Shown here: positions 17,268-26,510 of the stretch, in pieces
Position numbering within the stretch: the first letter of the stretch is position 1
Layout of the letters: every line of letters begins with the position of its first letter
Assembly (NCBI GenBank): GCA_020072965.1
Contig: JAIQFY010000050.1
Coordinates: 1 to 38,899, forward strand
Length of the DNA: 38,899 bases
Reading direction: 5' to 3'
Source of the DNA: Terriglobia bacterium
GTDB lineage: Bacteria > Acidobacteriota > Terriglobia > JAIQFV01
Notes under the pieces: generated by a model
Databases searched by the model: none
Seen by the model: the letters and a program-made list of their open reading frames with translations, nothing else
Told to the model about the DNA's origin: nothing
Program-made: the position numbers and the translations under genes

Positions 17268-20200
17268 ATGTTCAATAAGAAGATCGTCCTGACGACTGTG
17301 ATGTGTCTCGCCCTGTTGTTCCTTTCCGGACTTCTAATGGCAGCAGACACGGAGACCCGGCTGATGCGCTATCCTGACATCAGCGCGACCCGAATCGTCT
17401 TCACTTATGGAGGCGACCTGTGGACCGTTCCCCGGGAGGGGGGCATGGCGGAGCGACTGACTTCGCATCCCGGTCTCGAAATCAATTCCAAATTCTCACC
17501 CGACGGGAAGTGGATTGCCTTTACCGGGCAGTACGACGGCAACACTGATGTCTTTGTCATGCCAGCCGACGGGGGTGTCCCCAAGCGCTTGACCTATCAC
17601 CCCGCTGCGGACCTCGTGTTGGGCTGGCATCCAGACGGCAAACGCATCCTCTTCCGTTCGTCCCGCTCCAGCGAGGTCCTGCGCTACAACAAACTCTTTC
17701 TGATCCCGATCGAGGGTGGACTGCCCGAAATGCTACCCCTCCCGTACGGGGAGCTGACCTCCTTTTCACCCGATGGGAACCAGATCGCCTATAACCGTGT
17801 GGGCGTGGAAAACAGGACATGGAAGCGTTACCGGGGCGGCTGGCACCAGTTCGTCTCCATCTACGATTTAAAGAAGAATGCCTACGAAGAAGTCCCTCAT
17901 ACCACCGCGGAGGACGAGTTCCCGATGTGGTACAAGGATTCCATCTATTTCATCAGCGATCGCAACCGCACGATGAATATCTTCAAGTACGACCTGAAAA
18001 CCAAACAGATCAAACAGATCACCGATCACAAAGAGTACGACGTGAAATGGCCGTCGCTGGGAGCCGATGCCATCGTCTATGAAAATGGCGGATACCTTTA
18101 TGTGCTGGATCTGAAAACCGAAAAAACCAAAAAGATCTCCGTTCGGGTTCCAAGTGAAATGTTGCAGGCGCGGCCCGAGTTCAAAAAAGTCGAACGCCTC
18201 ATGAGGTCCATCAGCATCTCCCCCTCCGGCCAGAGGGCGCTGCTTGAAGCCCGGGGAGAAATCTTCACCGTCCCGGCGAAAAAGGGGGATGTCCGCAACA
18301 TCACTAACACGACCGCGATTCACCATCTGGACCCTGCCTGGTCTCCGGACGGCAAGTGGATAGCCTACCTTTCGGATCAGACCGGCGAATATGAGCTTTA
18401 TATCCGCTCCCAGGATGGCAAGGGGGAAGAGACACGCATTACGCACGATGGCGGAGTCTATCGCTTTCGACCCCTGTGGTCGCCCGATAGCAAGAAGATC
18501 GCTTACTCCGATAAGAAACTGCGCCTCTGGTTTGTGAACGTCGACGAGAAGAAACCCGTTGAGGTGGACCATTCCATGTATGGCCGGATTAACGATTATT
18601 TCTGGTCTCCCGACAGTAAATGGCTTACCTATAGCCGTGTGGGCGCCAATCGCTTTGGGGCGATTCAGCTCTATTCGGTGGAACAGAAGAAAGTCTCTCC
18701 GGTCACCGATGCATTCTGGGCCGATTCCGAGCCCATCTTCGACCCCTCGGGGAAATACCTCTTCTTTATTTCCAGCCGGAATTTCCATCCTTCATTCAGC
18801 GATTTTGAATTGAATCCCGCATTCAACAACACGCGTGGCCTTTACGCCGTTACGTTGAAGGCAGATACCGTTTCACCGTTCGCCCCCGAGAGTGATGAAG
18901 AAAAGGGCGCCGAGAAGAAGGATGAAAAGAAGGACGAGAAGAAGGCTGGCGACCAGGATAAGAAGCCTAGCGAAGAGGATAAGCCGAGTGCGGAAAAGCC
19001 TGCTGCCGGCGATCAGGGACAAAAACCCGAAGGTAAAGAAGCCAAGAAGGACGAGAAGAAGGTCCCTGATGTGGCCATCGATCTCGAGGGTATCGGCAAC
19101 CGCATCGTGAATGTCCCGGTCCCGGCAGGGTCTTACTTCGGACTGAGCGTCGCCAAGGACAAACTCTTTTACATCTCAGTTCCTGTGATAGGAGCCGGGT
19201 CCCTTCCCCCGGGGGCACCGCCCCAGGGTTCCTTGCACGTTTATGATCTCAAGAAACGCGAAGATGCGGTGATAATCTCGGGCATTGGTGCATACGACAT
19301 TTCCAAAGAGGGCGACAAGGTGCTTTATCGGAGCCAGCAGACCCTTGGTATTGTCGAAAGCACGCCCGGGAAGAAAGTGGGCGATGGCAAACTCAATCTT
19401 TCCGAGTTGGAGGTCAAAATCGATCCGCGGGCTGAATGGAATCAAATGTTCGAGGAAGCATGGCGCATCGAGCGCGATTTTTACTACGACCCGAATATGC
19501 ATGGGCTCGATTGGCCAAAAATGAAAGAACGGTATGGGCAATTGCTGCCGTTCGTGGCGGACCGCACCGATCTTAACTATTTGATCGGCGAGATGATCGC
19601 GGAGCTGAGCACCTCTCACGCCTACGTGAGCGGCGGGGAAACTCCCGATCTCCACCGAGTGAGTGTCGGTCTGCTGGGAGCGGATTTTGAACCCAACCAG
19701 GGCTTTTATCGGTTCAAGAAGATTTACCGGGGAGAAAACTGGGAGACCAGCCTCCGCTCTCCTCTCACCGAGCCTGGCGTTAACGTTAAGGACGGCGAAT
19801 ACCTCATTGCAGTCAATGGCAAGGTCTTGCACACATCGGTCAGTCCCTATAGCTACTTCGAGGACCTGGCCGAGAGGCAGGTCATCCTGAAAGTCAATGG
19901 CAAGCCCAGCGAAGAGGGGGCTCGCGAGGTGACGGTGCGCCCCATCCGGGATGAATCCGGCCTCCGCTATGTCGATTGGGTGGAAGCGAATCGTCGCAAG
20001 GTCGCTGAGGCTACGGGAGGACGGGTGGGTTACATGCATGTCCCCGACACGGCCATCGCCGGAGTTCAGGAATTCAGCAAGGCCTACTACGCGGATATCG
20101 GCAAGGATGGACTGATCGTCGACGAGCGGTTCAACTCCGGCGGCTTTATTCCGGACTTTTTTGTGGAACGTCTGAATCGCAAGTTGCTTTCGCTGTGGGC

Positions 20201-20624
20201 GCCTCGTGAAGGCGCGGACTTTCTGACCCCAGGCGCAGCGATCTACGGGCCAAAGGTCATTCTGGCAAATGGCTTTTCAGGCTCCGGGGGAGATGCTTTT
20301 CCGTACTATTTCCGCCGCTATAAAATTGGTCCCATCATCGGAGAACGGACTTGGGGTGGATTGGTCGGGATCTCGCGGAACATTCCGATGCTCGACGGCG
20401 GATCCGTGACAGCACCGGAATTCGGCTTGTGGTCTCCTGATAACGGCGGACATTGGGATGTCGAGAATCATGGCGTGGATCCTGACATCGATCTCGATAA
20501 CCGTCCCGACCTCGTCGTTCAGGGCCACGATCCTCAACTCGAAAAAGCTATCGAATGGGTCAAGGATGCTCTTTCGAAGGAGCCTCCAAAACCCAAGCGG
20601 CCGGAGTACAAGGTCGAGAAATAG
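17268..20624 (+). CDS. Tricorn-like S41 protease, secreted
   Basis: The 1118-aa protein has the tricorn protease order: signal peptide (residues 1-25), two TolB/WD40-like beta-propellers (about 30-540, with repeated FSPDGKWIAF / WSPDGKWIAY blades), then a PDZ region and a C-terminal S41 peptidase domain. Candidate active-site residues are S783-H784 in ELSTSHAYV, the nucleophile S1006 in GFSGSGGDAF and the glutamate of GERTWGG. Tricorn degrades oligopeptides made by other proteases; here the signal peptide puts that in the periplasm. A Lys/Glu-rich low-complexity insert (about 542-600) separates propellers from the catalytic half. The ribosome site ACGGAGA precedes the ATG. Confidence 0.94.
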   Translation: MFNKKIVLTTVMCLALLFLSGLLMAADTETRLMRYPDISATRIVFTYGGDLWTVPREGGMAERLTSHPGLEINSKFSPDGKWIAFTGQYDGNTDVFVMPADGGVPKRLTYHPAADLVLGWHPDGKRILFRSSRSSEVLRYNKLFLIPIEGGLPEMLPLPYGELTSFSPDGNQIAYNRVGVENRTWKRYRGGWHQFVSIYDLKKNAYEEVPHTTAEDEFPMWYKDSIYFISDRNRTMNIFKYDLKTKQIKQITDHKEYDVKWPSLGADAIVYENGGYLYVLDLKTEKTKKISVRVPSEMLQARPEFKKVERLMRSISISPSGQRALLEARGEIFTVPAKKGDVRNITNTTAIHHLDPAWSPDGKWIAYLSDQTGEYELYIRSQDGKGEETRITHDGGVYRFRPLWSPDSKKIAYSDKKLRLWFVNVDEKKPVEVDHSMYGRINDYFWSPDSKWLTYSRVGANRFGAIQLYSVEQKKVSPVTDAFWADSEPIFDPSGKYLFFISSRNFHPSFSDFELNPAFNNTRGLYAVTLKADTVSPFAPESDEEKGAEKKDEKKDEKKAGDQDKKPSEEDKPSAEKPAAGDQGQKPEGKEAKKDEKKVPDVAIDLEGIGNRIVNVPVPAGSYFGLSVAKDKLFYISVPVIGAGSLPPGAPPQGSLHVYDLKKREDAVIISGIGAYDISKEGDKVLYRSQQTLGIVESTPGKKVGDGKLNLSELEVKIDPRAEWNQMFEEAWRIERDFYYDPNMHGLDWPKMKERYGQLLPFVADRTDLNYLIGEMIAELSTSHAYVSGGETPDLHRVSVGLLGADFEPNQGFYRFKKIYRGENWETSLRSPLTEPGVNVKDGEYLIAVNGKVLHTSVSPYSYFEDLAERQVILKVNGKPSEEGAREVTVRPIRDESGLRYVDWVEANRRKVAEATGGRVGYMHVPDTAIAGVQEFSKAYYADIGKDGLIVDERFNSGGFIPDFFVERLNRKLLSLWAPREGADFLTPGAAIYGPKVILANGFSGSGGDAFPYYFRRYKIGPIIGERTWGGLVGISRNIPMLDGGSVTAPEFGLWSPDNGGHWDVENHGVDPDIDLDNRPDLVVQGHDPQLEKAIEWVKDALSKEPPKPKRPEYKVEK

Positions 20625-20950
20625 TTCCAATTGCGGAATGCAGATTTGCGATTGCGGAACGGGGACTTTTGAATGGTGCTGGGAGTTTCAGGGGGGGAGC
20701 ACTCTGCTTAATAGGGCTCCCTCGTTTCCAAAACGCCTGGCTGGGATGGACTTTACCTCGTGTGGTAAGCGCGGGGTCAGCCTTCCCGGCGTGCGTGAAG
20801 GCCGCGCAAACGGTGTAAGAGTGCTTTACGGGTGCGTGCACTCTTTTCGGAGAAATCAGACTTGCGTTGCCCTCTTGTGTTATTATCGCCCCCTTCACCA
20901 CCAGCCGATGCTTTTTGTCGTACCTATTTTGAAAAGGAGAATCCCCAATC
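20625..20950. other. Intergenic region, 326 bp
   Basis: No gene is recognised. It begins with a short duplicated word, TTGCGGAATGCAGATTTGCGATTGCGGAAC, of the type seen in degenerate spacer sequence. A well-placed AAAGGAGA at 20933-20940 serves the FKBP gene. No strong hairpin is evident after the protease stop. Confidence 0.3.
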
Positions 20951-21382
20951 ATGATTGAGAAGATTGCCGTAATTGCGTTTGCCGGCCTGCTTCTTCCCGG
21001 CCTGAACTTTTCCGCCGATTCGAAAGAGGTGACGACCCCCTCGGGACTCAAGTACATTGACCAAAAGGTGGGAACAGGCGACGAAGCGATCAAAGGATCG
21101 ACCGTCGATGTCCATTACACGGGTTGGCTCTATGAAGACGGGAAGCGAACCAAGAAGTTTGACAGTTCCGTGGATCGCGGCAAGCCCTTCAGCTTCAAGC
21201 TGGGCGCTGGACAGGTCATCAAAGGATGGGATGAAGGCGTTCAGGGAATGAAGGTGGGCGGCAAACGGGAATTGATTATTCCGCCTGGCCTCGGTTACGG
21301 TTCGCGCGACGTTGGCGGGGGGTTGATCCCTCCCAATTCCACCTTGGATTTTGACGTGGAGCTCCTGAAAGTCAGCAAGTAG
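20951..21382 (+). CDS. FKBP-type peptidyl-prolyl isomerase, exported
   Basis: A folding catalyst that isomerises X-Pro bonds. The 143-aa product has an N-terminal signal peptide (MIEKIAVIAFAGLLLPGLNFSA) and a single FKBP domain. Conserved binding-pocket residues are visible: VHYTGWLYEDGK, FDSSVDRGKPFSFKLG, VIKGWDEGVQGMKVGGKREL and IPPGLGYG with a C-terminal STLDFDVELLKV. The protein should act in the periplasm. Position after the periplasmic protease may reflect a shared envelope role, but the 326-bp gap suggests an independent promoter. A good hairpin follows the stop codon. Confidence 0.95.
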   Translation: MIEKIAVIAFAGLLLPGLNFSADSKEVTTPSGLKYIDQKVGTGDEAIKGSTVDVHYTGWLYEDGKRTKKFDSSVDRGKPFSFKLGAGQVIKGWDEGVQGMKVGGKRELIIPPGLGYGSRDVGGGLIPPNSTLDFDVELLKVSK

Positions 21383-21391
21383 CTCAGGAAG

Positions 21392-21421
21392 AGGGGTGCA
21401 CCGACCCGTCGGAGCACCCCT
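21392..21421 (+). terminator. Extended hairpin after the FKBP gene
   Basis: AGGGGTGC-A-CCGA-CCCG-TCGG-A-GCACCCCT gives 12 paired bases with one A/A mismatch and a 4-base loop, starting ten bases after the TAG. The following bases (GCGAATTGTCATTAGTTTTCA) contain only a short T-run, so it is a good but not classical intrinsic terminator. Confidence 0.6.
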
Positions 21422-21946
21422 GCGAATTGTCATTAGTTTTCATCTGCTTCCTCTCACTGCGCCCTGCCCCCTCCCTCTGCTCACTGCCCACTGCTCACTT
21501 CTTTTCAGACACCTGACACCCACCCCCGACACCTTTTCCAAATCTACTCTATAGTTGATTCTTTTCTATCACCTACCACCTCACACCAAACACCTCTTAC
21601 CTTCCCCCGTACCATTCAACAAAAAATCATTGAAATCTTCCCCAGAAAGATAGTATGTTCGCATCGGTTAGAGCACAGAAAAAAACATTGTATTCCCCCT
21701 CGGGAATAGGATCCGCGGGTAGCTCTCGCAGCGATCCCAGGCGGGGATGCGAACACTTCGCACCTCAACCTGTCGCTGTCGACCGAGCCCTGCGACTCTT
21801 CGGGTCATTGAAAACCGGAAGTCCAATTCGGGGAGTCCGAAAGGATTCAAAGAGCCAACTTCCATTCCTGCAGATCCTCACAATTATTCTGAGCAATGAC
21901 AGCTCAAACAGAATGATTCAATTCAGGCACCGAGGAGAAGAGCCCT
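21422..21946. other. Intergenic region with pyrimidine-rich low-complexity stretch
   Basis: About 21440-21620 is C/T-rich on this strand and made of repeated CTCACTGCCC and CACCT/CACC words (for example TGCTCACTGCCCACTGCTC). An open frame across 21655-21993 has no recognisable features and a composition unlike its neighbours. The radical SAM gene has a GAGGAG ribosome site at about 21931. No RNA gene was recognised. Confidence 0.35.
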
Positions 21947-23632
21947 ATGGGATCACCCGGACGCAAGATTGTTCTCGCCGCGAGCGACTCTGAATCTTCA
22001 GAATACATGCGCAGCACCTGGCGGCAGATGCTGCTGGCCTGTTTACCGCAACGGTTTGCCTCATACTGGGGGACGGACTGGTCCACCGAACGCGAGCTGG
22101 CACCGGACGGCCAGGCCAAATACGTTCCGCACGGTTTACGCATTATTGAATCCCTGCTCTTGCAGAAGTTTTCGCCCGACGAAATCGCCGTTTGTTACAC
22201 GGATCAACTCGATCTCTTTGTCGGCGACCAAACGCAAGTCGTCGGGATTCACGCCCATAACCCCCTGGGCATCACCTTCGCCACCGACGTCTACGTTCAT
22301 CTTTACGGGCGGTACCAGGAACCTGTGAATGCGTATGAGTTTCGCCGGATGGTCACTCATCCGGCGCTTAAGCGGCACAAGTCCCATATGAAGATCATCG
22401 TGGGCGGGCCGGGCTCCTGGCAGATCGAAAAGAAGAATTTACAGGACGAATGGCTGATCGACACGATTGTGGACGGCGAGGCGGAAGAAGTGACGCTGCC
22501 ACTGTTCGAAGCGGCCCTGCGTGGTGAGGCGCTTCCAAGGAGGGTCGTCGGTCATAGTCCGCAACTGGAAAGCATTCCGCGCATTCGTCACCGTGCCACG
22601 CTGGGAGTCGTCGAAATTACCCGGGGGTGTGGACGGGGCTGCCAGTTCTGCTCCGTGGCGTTGCGGCGCGGCAAGAGCATCCCCCTGGAACACATCCTCG
22701 ACAACGTGCGCGCACAGGTGGCCGAAGGAGCCGATTCCTTCCTGCTGACCACCGAGGACCTGTTCCTTTATGATCAAGGACCGCGCTTCGACACCAATGT
22801 CCCGGCGCTAAAGCGGCTTTTTGAGTCCGTGGCAGCCGTGCCCGGAGTGAACTACATCGCCCTCACCCATGGCACCATGGCGCCGATTGTCGTCAACCCG
22901 GGACTGATCGAGGAGTTGACGCCGATCGCCGTGGGGAAGAGCTATACCCAGCACCAGGCCTCCACCCATCCCGAAAAGCGCTACCAGTCCCTGTTCATCG
23001 GGGTGGAGACCGGCTCGCCGCGGCTCTTCCAGATGCATATGAAGGGGAAGGCGTATCCTTTCCGCCCGGAACAATGGCCCGAGGTCATGCTCAAGGGAAT
23101 TGAAATCCTCAACAAGAACAACTGGTTCCCTCTGTGTACCTTTATCATCGGCCTGCCGGGAGAACAGCGGGAAGACACCAAGCAGACGCTCGATCTGCTT
23201 TTTGCGCTGAAAGACGCCAAGTGGGCCCCGATTCCGACGTTATTCGTGCCGCTCGATGAAACCAAGCTCCAGAAGAAAGGCAGCCAGAGCGCCAAGCTGG
23301 TGGAACTCACCGATCTGCAATGGGAACTCTTCTGCACCGCCTGGCGCTTCAATATCGACTTCTGGCGCAACACTCCTTCGGTGCAGTGGAAATTCATCGC
23401 CGGGGTCCCCTTCTATTATTACTTCCTGGGCAGGAAACTGTTCGGAGATGTCATGAAATTCCCATTGCTCCGGATGGGCCACTTTCCGGAGTGGTACTTG
23501 CGACGAAAGTTGTATCTTGATTTCAGCGGCCGCCAAACGCCGCGCTACCAGGTTCCGGAAAGCGTCGTGGTGCCGGAGCACCTTCATCGACCCATGATTC
23601 CCGAACTCGAGATGGCCCAGATGATGGAATGA
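21947..23632 (+). CDS. B12-binding-type radical SAM protein
   Basis: A 561-aa radical S-adenosylmethionine enzyme. The 4Fe-4S cluster cysteines are C228, C232 and C235 in the C-x3-C-x2-C motif CGRGCQFCS. The N-terminal 200 residues resemble a cobalamin-binding-like Rossmann domain (VVGIHAHNPLGITF..., IIVGGPGSWQIE), though the B12-ligating D-x-H-x-x-G is not visible. The barrel continues with SLFIGVETGSPRLFQMHMKGK and FIIGLPGEQREDTKQTLDL. The C-terminal 130 residues are specific to this subgroup. The substrate is unknown; related families methylate or cleave lipids, hopanoids or peptides. It is flanked by long intergenic regions and appears to be transcribed alone. Confidence 0.9.
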   Translation: MGSPGRKIVLAASDSESSEYMRSTWRQMLLACLPQRFASYWGTDWSTERELAPDGQAKYVPHGLRIIESLLLQKFSPDEIAVCYTDQLDLFVGDQTQVVGIHAHNPLGITFATDVYVHLYGRYQEPVNAYEFRRMVTHPALKRHKSHMKIIVGGPGSWQIEKKNLQDEWLIDTIVDGEAEEVTLPLFEAALRGEALPRRVVGHSPQLESIPRIRHRATLGVVEITRGCGRGCQFCSVALRRGKSIPLEHILDNVRAQVAEGADSFLLTTEDLFLYDQGPRFDTNVPALKRLFESVAAVPGVNYIALTHGTMAPIVVNPGLIEELTPIAVGKSYTQHQASTHPEKRYQSLFIGVETGSPRLFQMHMKGKAYPFRPEQWPEVMLKGIEILNKNNWFPLCTFIIGLPGEQREDTKQTLDLLFALKDAKWAPIPTLFVPLDETKLQKKGSQSAKLVELTDLQWELFCTAWRFNIDFWRNTPSVQWKFIAGVPFYYYFLGRKLFGDVMKFPLLRMGHFPEWYLRRKLYLDFSGRQTPRYQVPESVVVPEHLHRPMIPELEMAQMME

Positions 23633-24276
23633 GAATTCGAGAGAGAGGAAGTGACGAACAAGGCTGGATCGAATCAAAGCCAAAGACCTCAGAAATGGTA
23701 GCCCGTGGATATCTTATTTGAATTGGGTTTATTCCCTTTATGATCCCCCCGGAGTTCTTTATCCTTGCGGGTCCTGGCACGAGCGTGACACTCCCAGCTT
23801 CCGCGCCTGGCGCGTGGGAGGCAATTCAGCTTTCTTATCTCCTCTTTCCTCCCTCGTAGAAGAGCGAGCCCCTGTGGGATCACCGTTGACGGCTGACGGA
23901 AGCTTTGGTAGCCGTGATCCTCCGCCGCGGAGGCCGATCTCGGCTACCCGAGCAGATGAGTTGGCGAATTTCTGTCGTTCGTCACTATAAGTTCTCCTCC
24001 GCAGTAAGTTCGCGATCCTGAGACTGAAGTCTTTGTTGATTTTTGAGTACCCTAATCCGGACGAGCCGAAACCCAAACCAGGTTTTATTAGGAAGCCTGG
24101 GAAACAGGGGGATCAGTCGTCAATGGAAAGCCCGCCGGGGAGGGATCCTCAGATTCTCTTCAGATTGAGGGCTTTTGACTTCCTGTATTCCTGGCCTCCT
24201 AATGATGAATTTTCTTTGCCCTTGTCGGGACAGATTCTGCTGATAAGTCATTGACCTTCGAGGCCTGATTTTGCTG
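23633..24276. other. Intergenic region, 644 bp, with a REP-like palindrome
   Basis: No gene is recognised. Short open frames in this stretch lack any family feature. The dominant structure is the imperfect palindrome at 23907-23948. The rest has AT-rich and CTCCTCTTTCCTCC-type low-complexity patches. Confidence 0.35.
23907..23948. repeat. 42-bp imperfect palindrome
   Basis: GGTAGCCG at 23907-23914 pairs with CGGCTACC at 23941-23948. Inside, GATC pairs with GATC and CTCCGC with GCGGAG around the centre. It looks like an intergenic repetitive palindrome (REP or bacterial interspersed element), since it is far from either gene end. Confidence 0.5.
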
Positions 24277-26298
24277 ATGAAGTATCTGCTTAAAAGAACA
24301 TCACCTTCGGGCTGGCCTGGCCCACAACAGGAGAGGCTCGTCTACATCCACCGACCTTTCCAAGCCCGACTCTATGTCCTGGCAGCCACAATCTTATTCC
24401 TCGGACTGGGGATATCTCAGGGTGCCCCCGGCAACGATTCAGGCTCCTCCGAGGTGATTCAGTTCTTAAACCAAACCGTCGATTGGTATCGTCAACTGGA
24501 TATTGAACGGCAAATGGCCACCGATCCCAATGATGTCCTGATCGTAAACGACGACCGACGGGTTGCCGACCAGATTGTCCGGCTAGCCTTTGATTTCTCC
24601 AGGGCAAAGGCCCAAGCCGCGGCGAAGGAGACTGGTTCGAGCACGGCGGAAAGTCAAAGTACAGAATCATCGCGTTATCAGGCGCTTCTCAAATGGTCGA
24701 CGAAACTTGACAAACAAGTTCACGACACCCAGCTCGAGCTGGAATCACTTCGGCAGAAACTGGAAACAGCGACGGGACGGAAACGCGAGGCCATCCAGTC
24801 GGCAATTGCGGAGACGCGGAGTGAACTTGAACTGGTTGCCGCGCGAAGGGACGCTCTCCACAGCATGACCGATTTTGTGAGTGGAACCAGCACGAGCGGC
24901 TTGGGAGCGACCGGGCTACGAGCTCAAATCGAATCGCTCGCCCGCTCCTTGCCGGCGGCTTTGACTGAGCCTTTGACCGGCAAAGAGGGCGCACCCTCAT
25001 CATCTAACGAATCCTTCAATCCCGCCCTTGCAGTGGGCGCCAACAAACCCACCCCCTCCGGAATTTGGGGATTGAGTGTCGATGTTATTTCCCTTTACCG
25101 GAAGATCCGCGCGCTTGGCCAAATCATCAATTCGACTGACGCCTTGACGCAAACTTCCAAAGGACTTCGGGCCCCTCTCACCGCCAGACTCAAGGAACTG
25201 TCACAAAGAGGTGATTTGCTTGCCAATCAGCCCGAATCGGAGGATCCGGCCTTCCTGGCCCAGCAAAAAGGAGATCTGGATGCCCTCACGGCGCAGTTCA
25301 AGGGGATCTCGGCGGCATCGCTTCCATTGAGCAAGCAGGGGATCCTGCTCGGCCTTTACCAGAGGAGCCTGACCCGTTGGCAAGGCAGCGTCAAAAGCCA
25401 ATATGCCGCGGAGCTAAGGAACTTGCTGCTTCGCCTGGCGTTTCTTGCGGTCGTTCTCGCGGCTGTCATCGGGGCCGCAGAACTTTGGCGAAAAACCATC
25501 TATCGCTACATCCCGGATGCGCGCCGCCGCCACCAGTTTCTTCTGCTACGGAGAATTGTTCTCTGGTCTTTAATCGCCATCATCATTGCGTTTGCCTTTG
25601 CCAGTGAACTCGGATCGGTGGCAACCTTTGCGGGGCTCCTAACGGCGGGCGTCGCCGTGGCATTGCAGAATGTCATTCTTTCGGTGGTCGGGTACTTCTT
25701 CCTGATCGGAAAGTACGGGATCAGGATCGGCGACCGCGTGCAGGTTGCCGGAGTGACCGGTGAGGTGATCGATATCGGGCTGGTTAGGCTTCACCTGATG
25801 GAATTGGGCATCAGTGGGCCAAAGACTCCAAGCGGCCGCGTCGTGGCCTTTTCGAATTCGATTGTCTTTCAATCCACTACCGGCCTATTCAAACAGATTC
25901 CGGGCACCAATTTCGTCTGGCATGAAATCAGCCTGACTCTTTCCCCGGACAGCGATTACACTGCCGTCGAAGAACGCCTGCTCGGAGTTGTCGAGGGGGT
26001 GTTCAATGACTACCGGGAGGCCATGGAACAGCAACGTCGCCATCTTGAAAGAATATTTCGCACCACTCCGGAAGATGCGCTGCAGCCGAAAAGCCGGTTG
26101 CGCCTCACTCCCGCAGGACTGGAGGCCGCGATTCGTTTTCCGGTCGATTTGCAGAATGCCACCGAGGTTGATGACCGGATCATTCGTGAGTTGCTCAAGG
26201 CAATTGATCAGGACCCAAAACTAAAACTGGTGGCATCCGGGGCTCCGGGTCTGAAGTTGAAAACCGACCTCTCCACCCCCAGTGCACCGGTCCGATAG
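24277..26298 (+). CDS. Large MscS-type mechanosensitive channel
   Basis: A 673-aa MscS superfamily protein. A hydrophobic N-terminal segment (about residues 28-50, ending ISQGAPG) is a probable signal sequence. A long periplasmic region follows, with a predicted coiled coil around QVHDTQLELESLRQKLETATGRK (about 140-195). Three membrane helices begin near residues 381, 426 and 447. The last is the pore-type helix with FAGLLTAGVAVALQNVILSVVG, leading into the beta domain FLIGKYGIRIGDRVQVAGVTGEVIDIGLV. Such channels release osmolytes on membrane tension. ATG 24277 is preferred over TTG 24271. The large N-terminal domain likens it to MscK/MscM-type paralogues. Confidence 0.88.
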   Translation: MKYLLKRTSPSGWPGPQQERLVYIHRPFQARLYVLAATILFLGLGISQGAPGNDSGSSEVIQFLNQTVDWYRQLDIERQMATDPNDVLIVNDDRRVADQIVRLAFDFSRAKAQAAAKETGSSTAESQSTESSRYQALLKWSTKLDKQVHDTQLELESLRQKLETATGRKREAIQSAIAETRSELELVAARRDALHSMTDFVSGTSTSGLGATGLRAQIESLARSLPAALTEPLTGKEGAPSSSNESFNPALAVGANKPTPSGIWGLSVDVISLYRKIRALGQIINSTDALTQTSKGLRAPLTARLKELSQRGDLLANQPESEDPAFLAQQKGDLDALTAQFKGISAASLPLSKQGILLGLYQRSLTRWQGSVKSQYAAELRNLLLRLAFLAVVLAAVIGAAELWRKTIYRYIPDARRRHQFLLLRRIVLWSLIAIIIAFAFASELGSVATFAGLLTAGVAVALQNVILSVVGYFFLIGKYGIRIGDRVQVAGVTGEVIDIGLVRLHLMELGISGPKTPSGRVVAFSNSIVFQSTTGLFKQIPGTNFVWHEISLTLSPDSDYTAVEERLLGVVEGVFNDYREAMEQQRRHLERIFRTTPEDALQPKSRLRLTPAGLEAAIRFPVDLQNATEVDDRIIRELLKAIDQDPKLKLVASGAPGLKLKTDLSTPSAPVR

Positions 26299-26373
26299 GA
26301 TCAGCAGGAGTGTTGACAATTTGATAGTGACTCCTTGTCTCTGCCGCGCTTAGACCCGACCCAGGCGAGTGCC

Positions 26374-26404
26374 CTTCAGAGATCGGGTCCGATCTTTCCT
26401 GAAG
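26374..26404. terminator. Strong hairpin between the channel and sigma factor genes
   Basis: CTTCAG-AGATCGG-GT-CCGATCT-TTC-CTGAAG forms a 13-bp stem interrupted by a 3-base bulge. It lies 76 bp after the channel stop and about 107 bp before the sigma factor start. No T-run follows, so it may be a Rho-independent-like stop or an operator for the sigma gene. Confidence 0.45.
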
Positions 26405-26510
26405 CTAGTTAGCAGTGAACTTCCGCTCAGTCTGAGCAGCGATCCAACAACCAGGAAATAATCCACCGTAACTTTTTTACCCTTCCACAGTTTATCTTGT
26501 AAGAGGAACG

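Noticed and set aside
21655-21993. A 112-aa open frame before the radical SAM gene
   Set aside because: Its composition is like random intergenic sequence, and it overlaps the well-supported start of the radical SAM gene.
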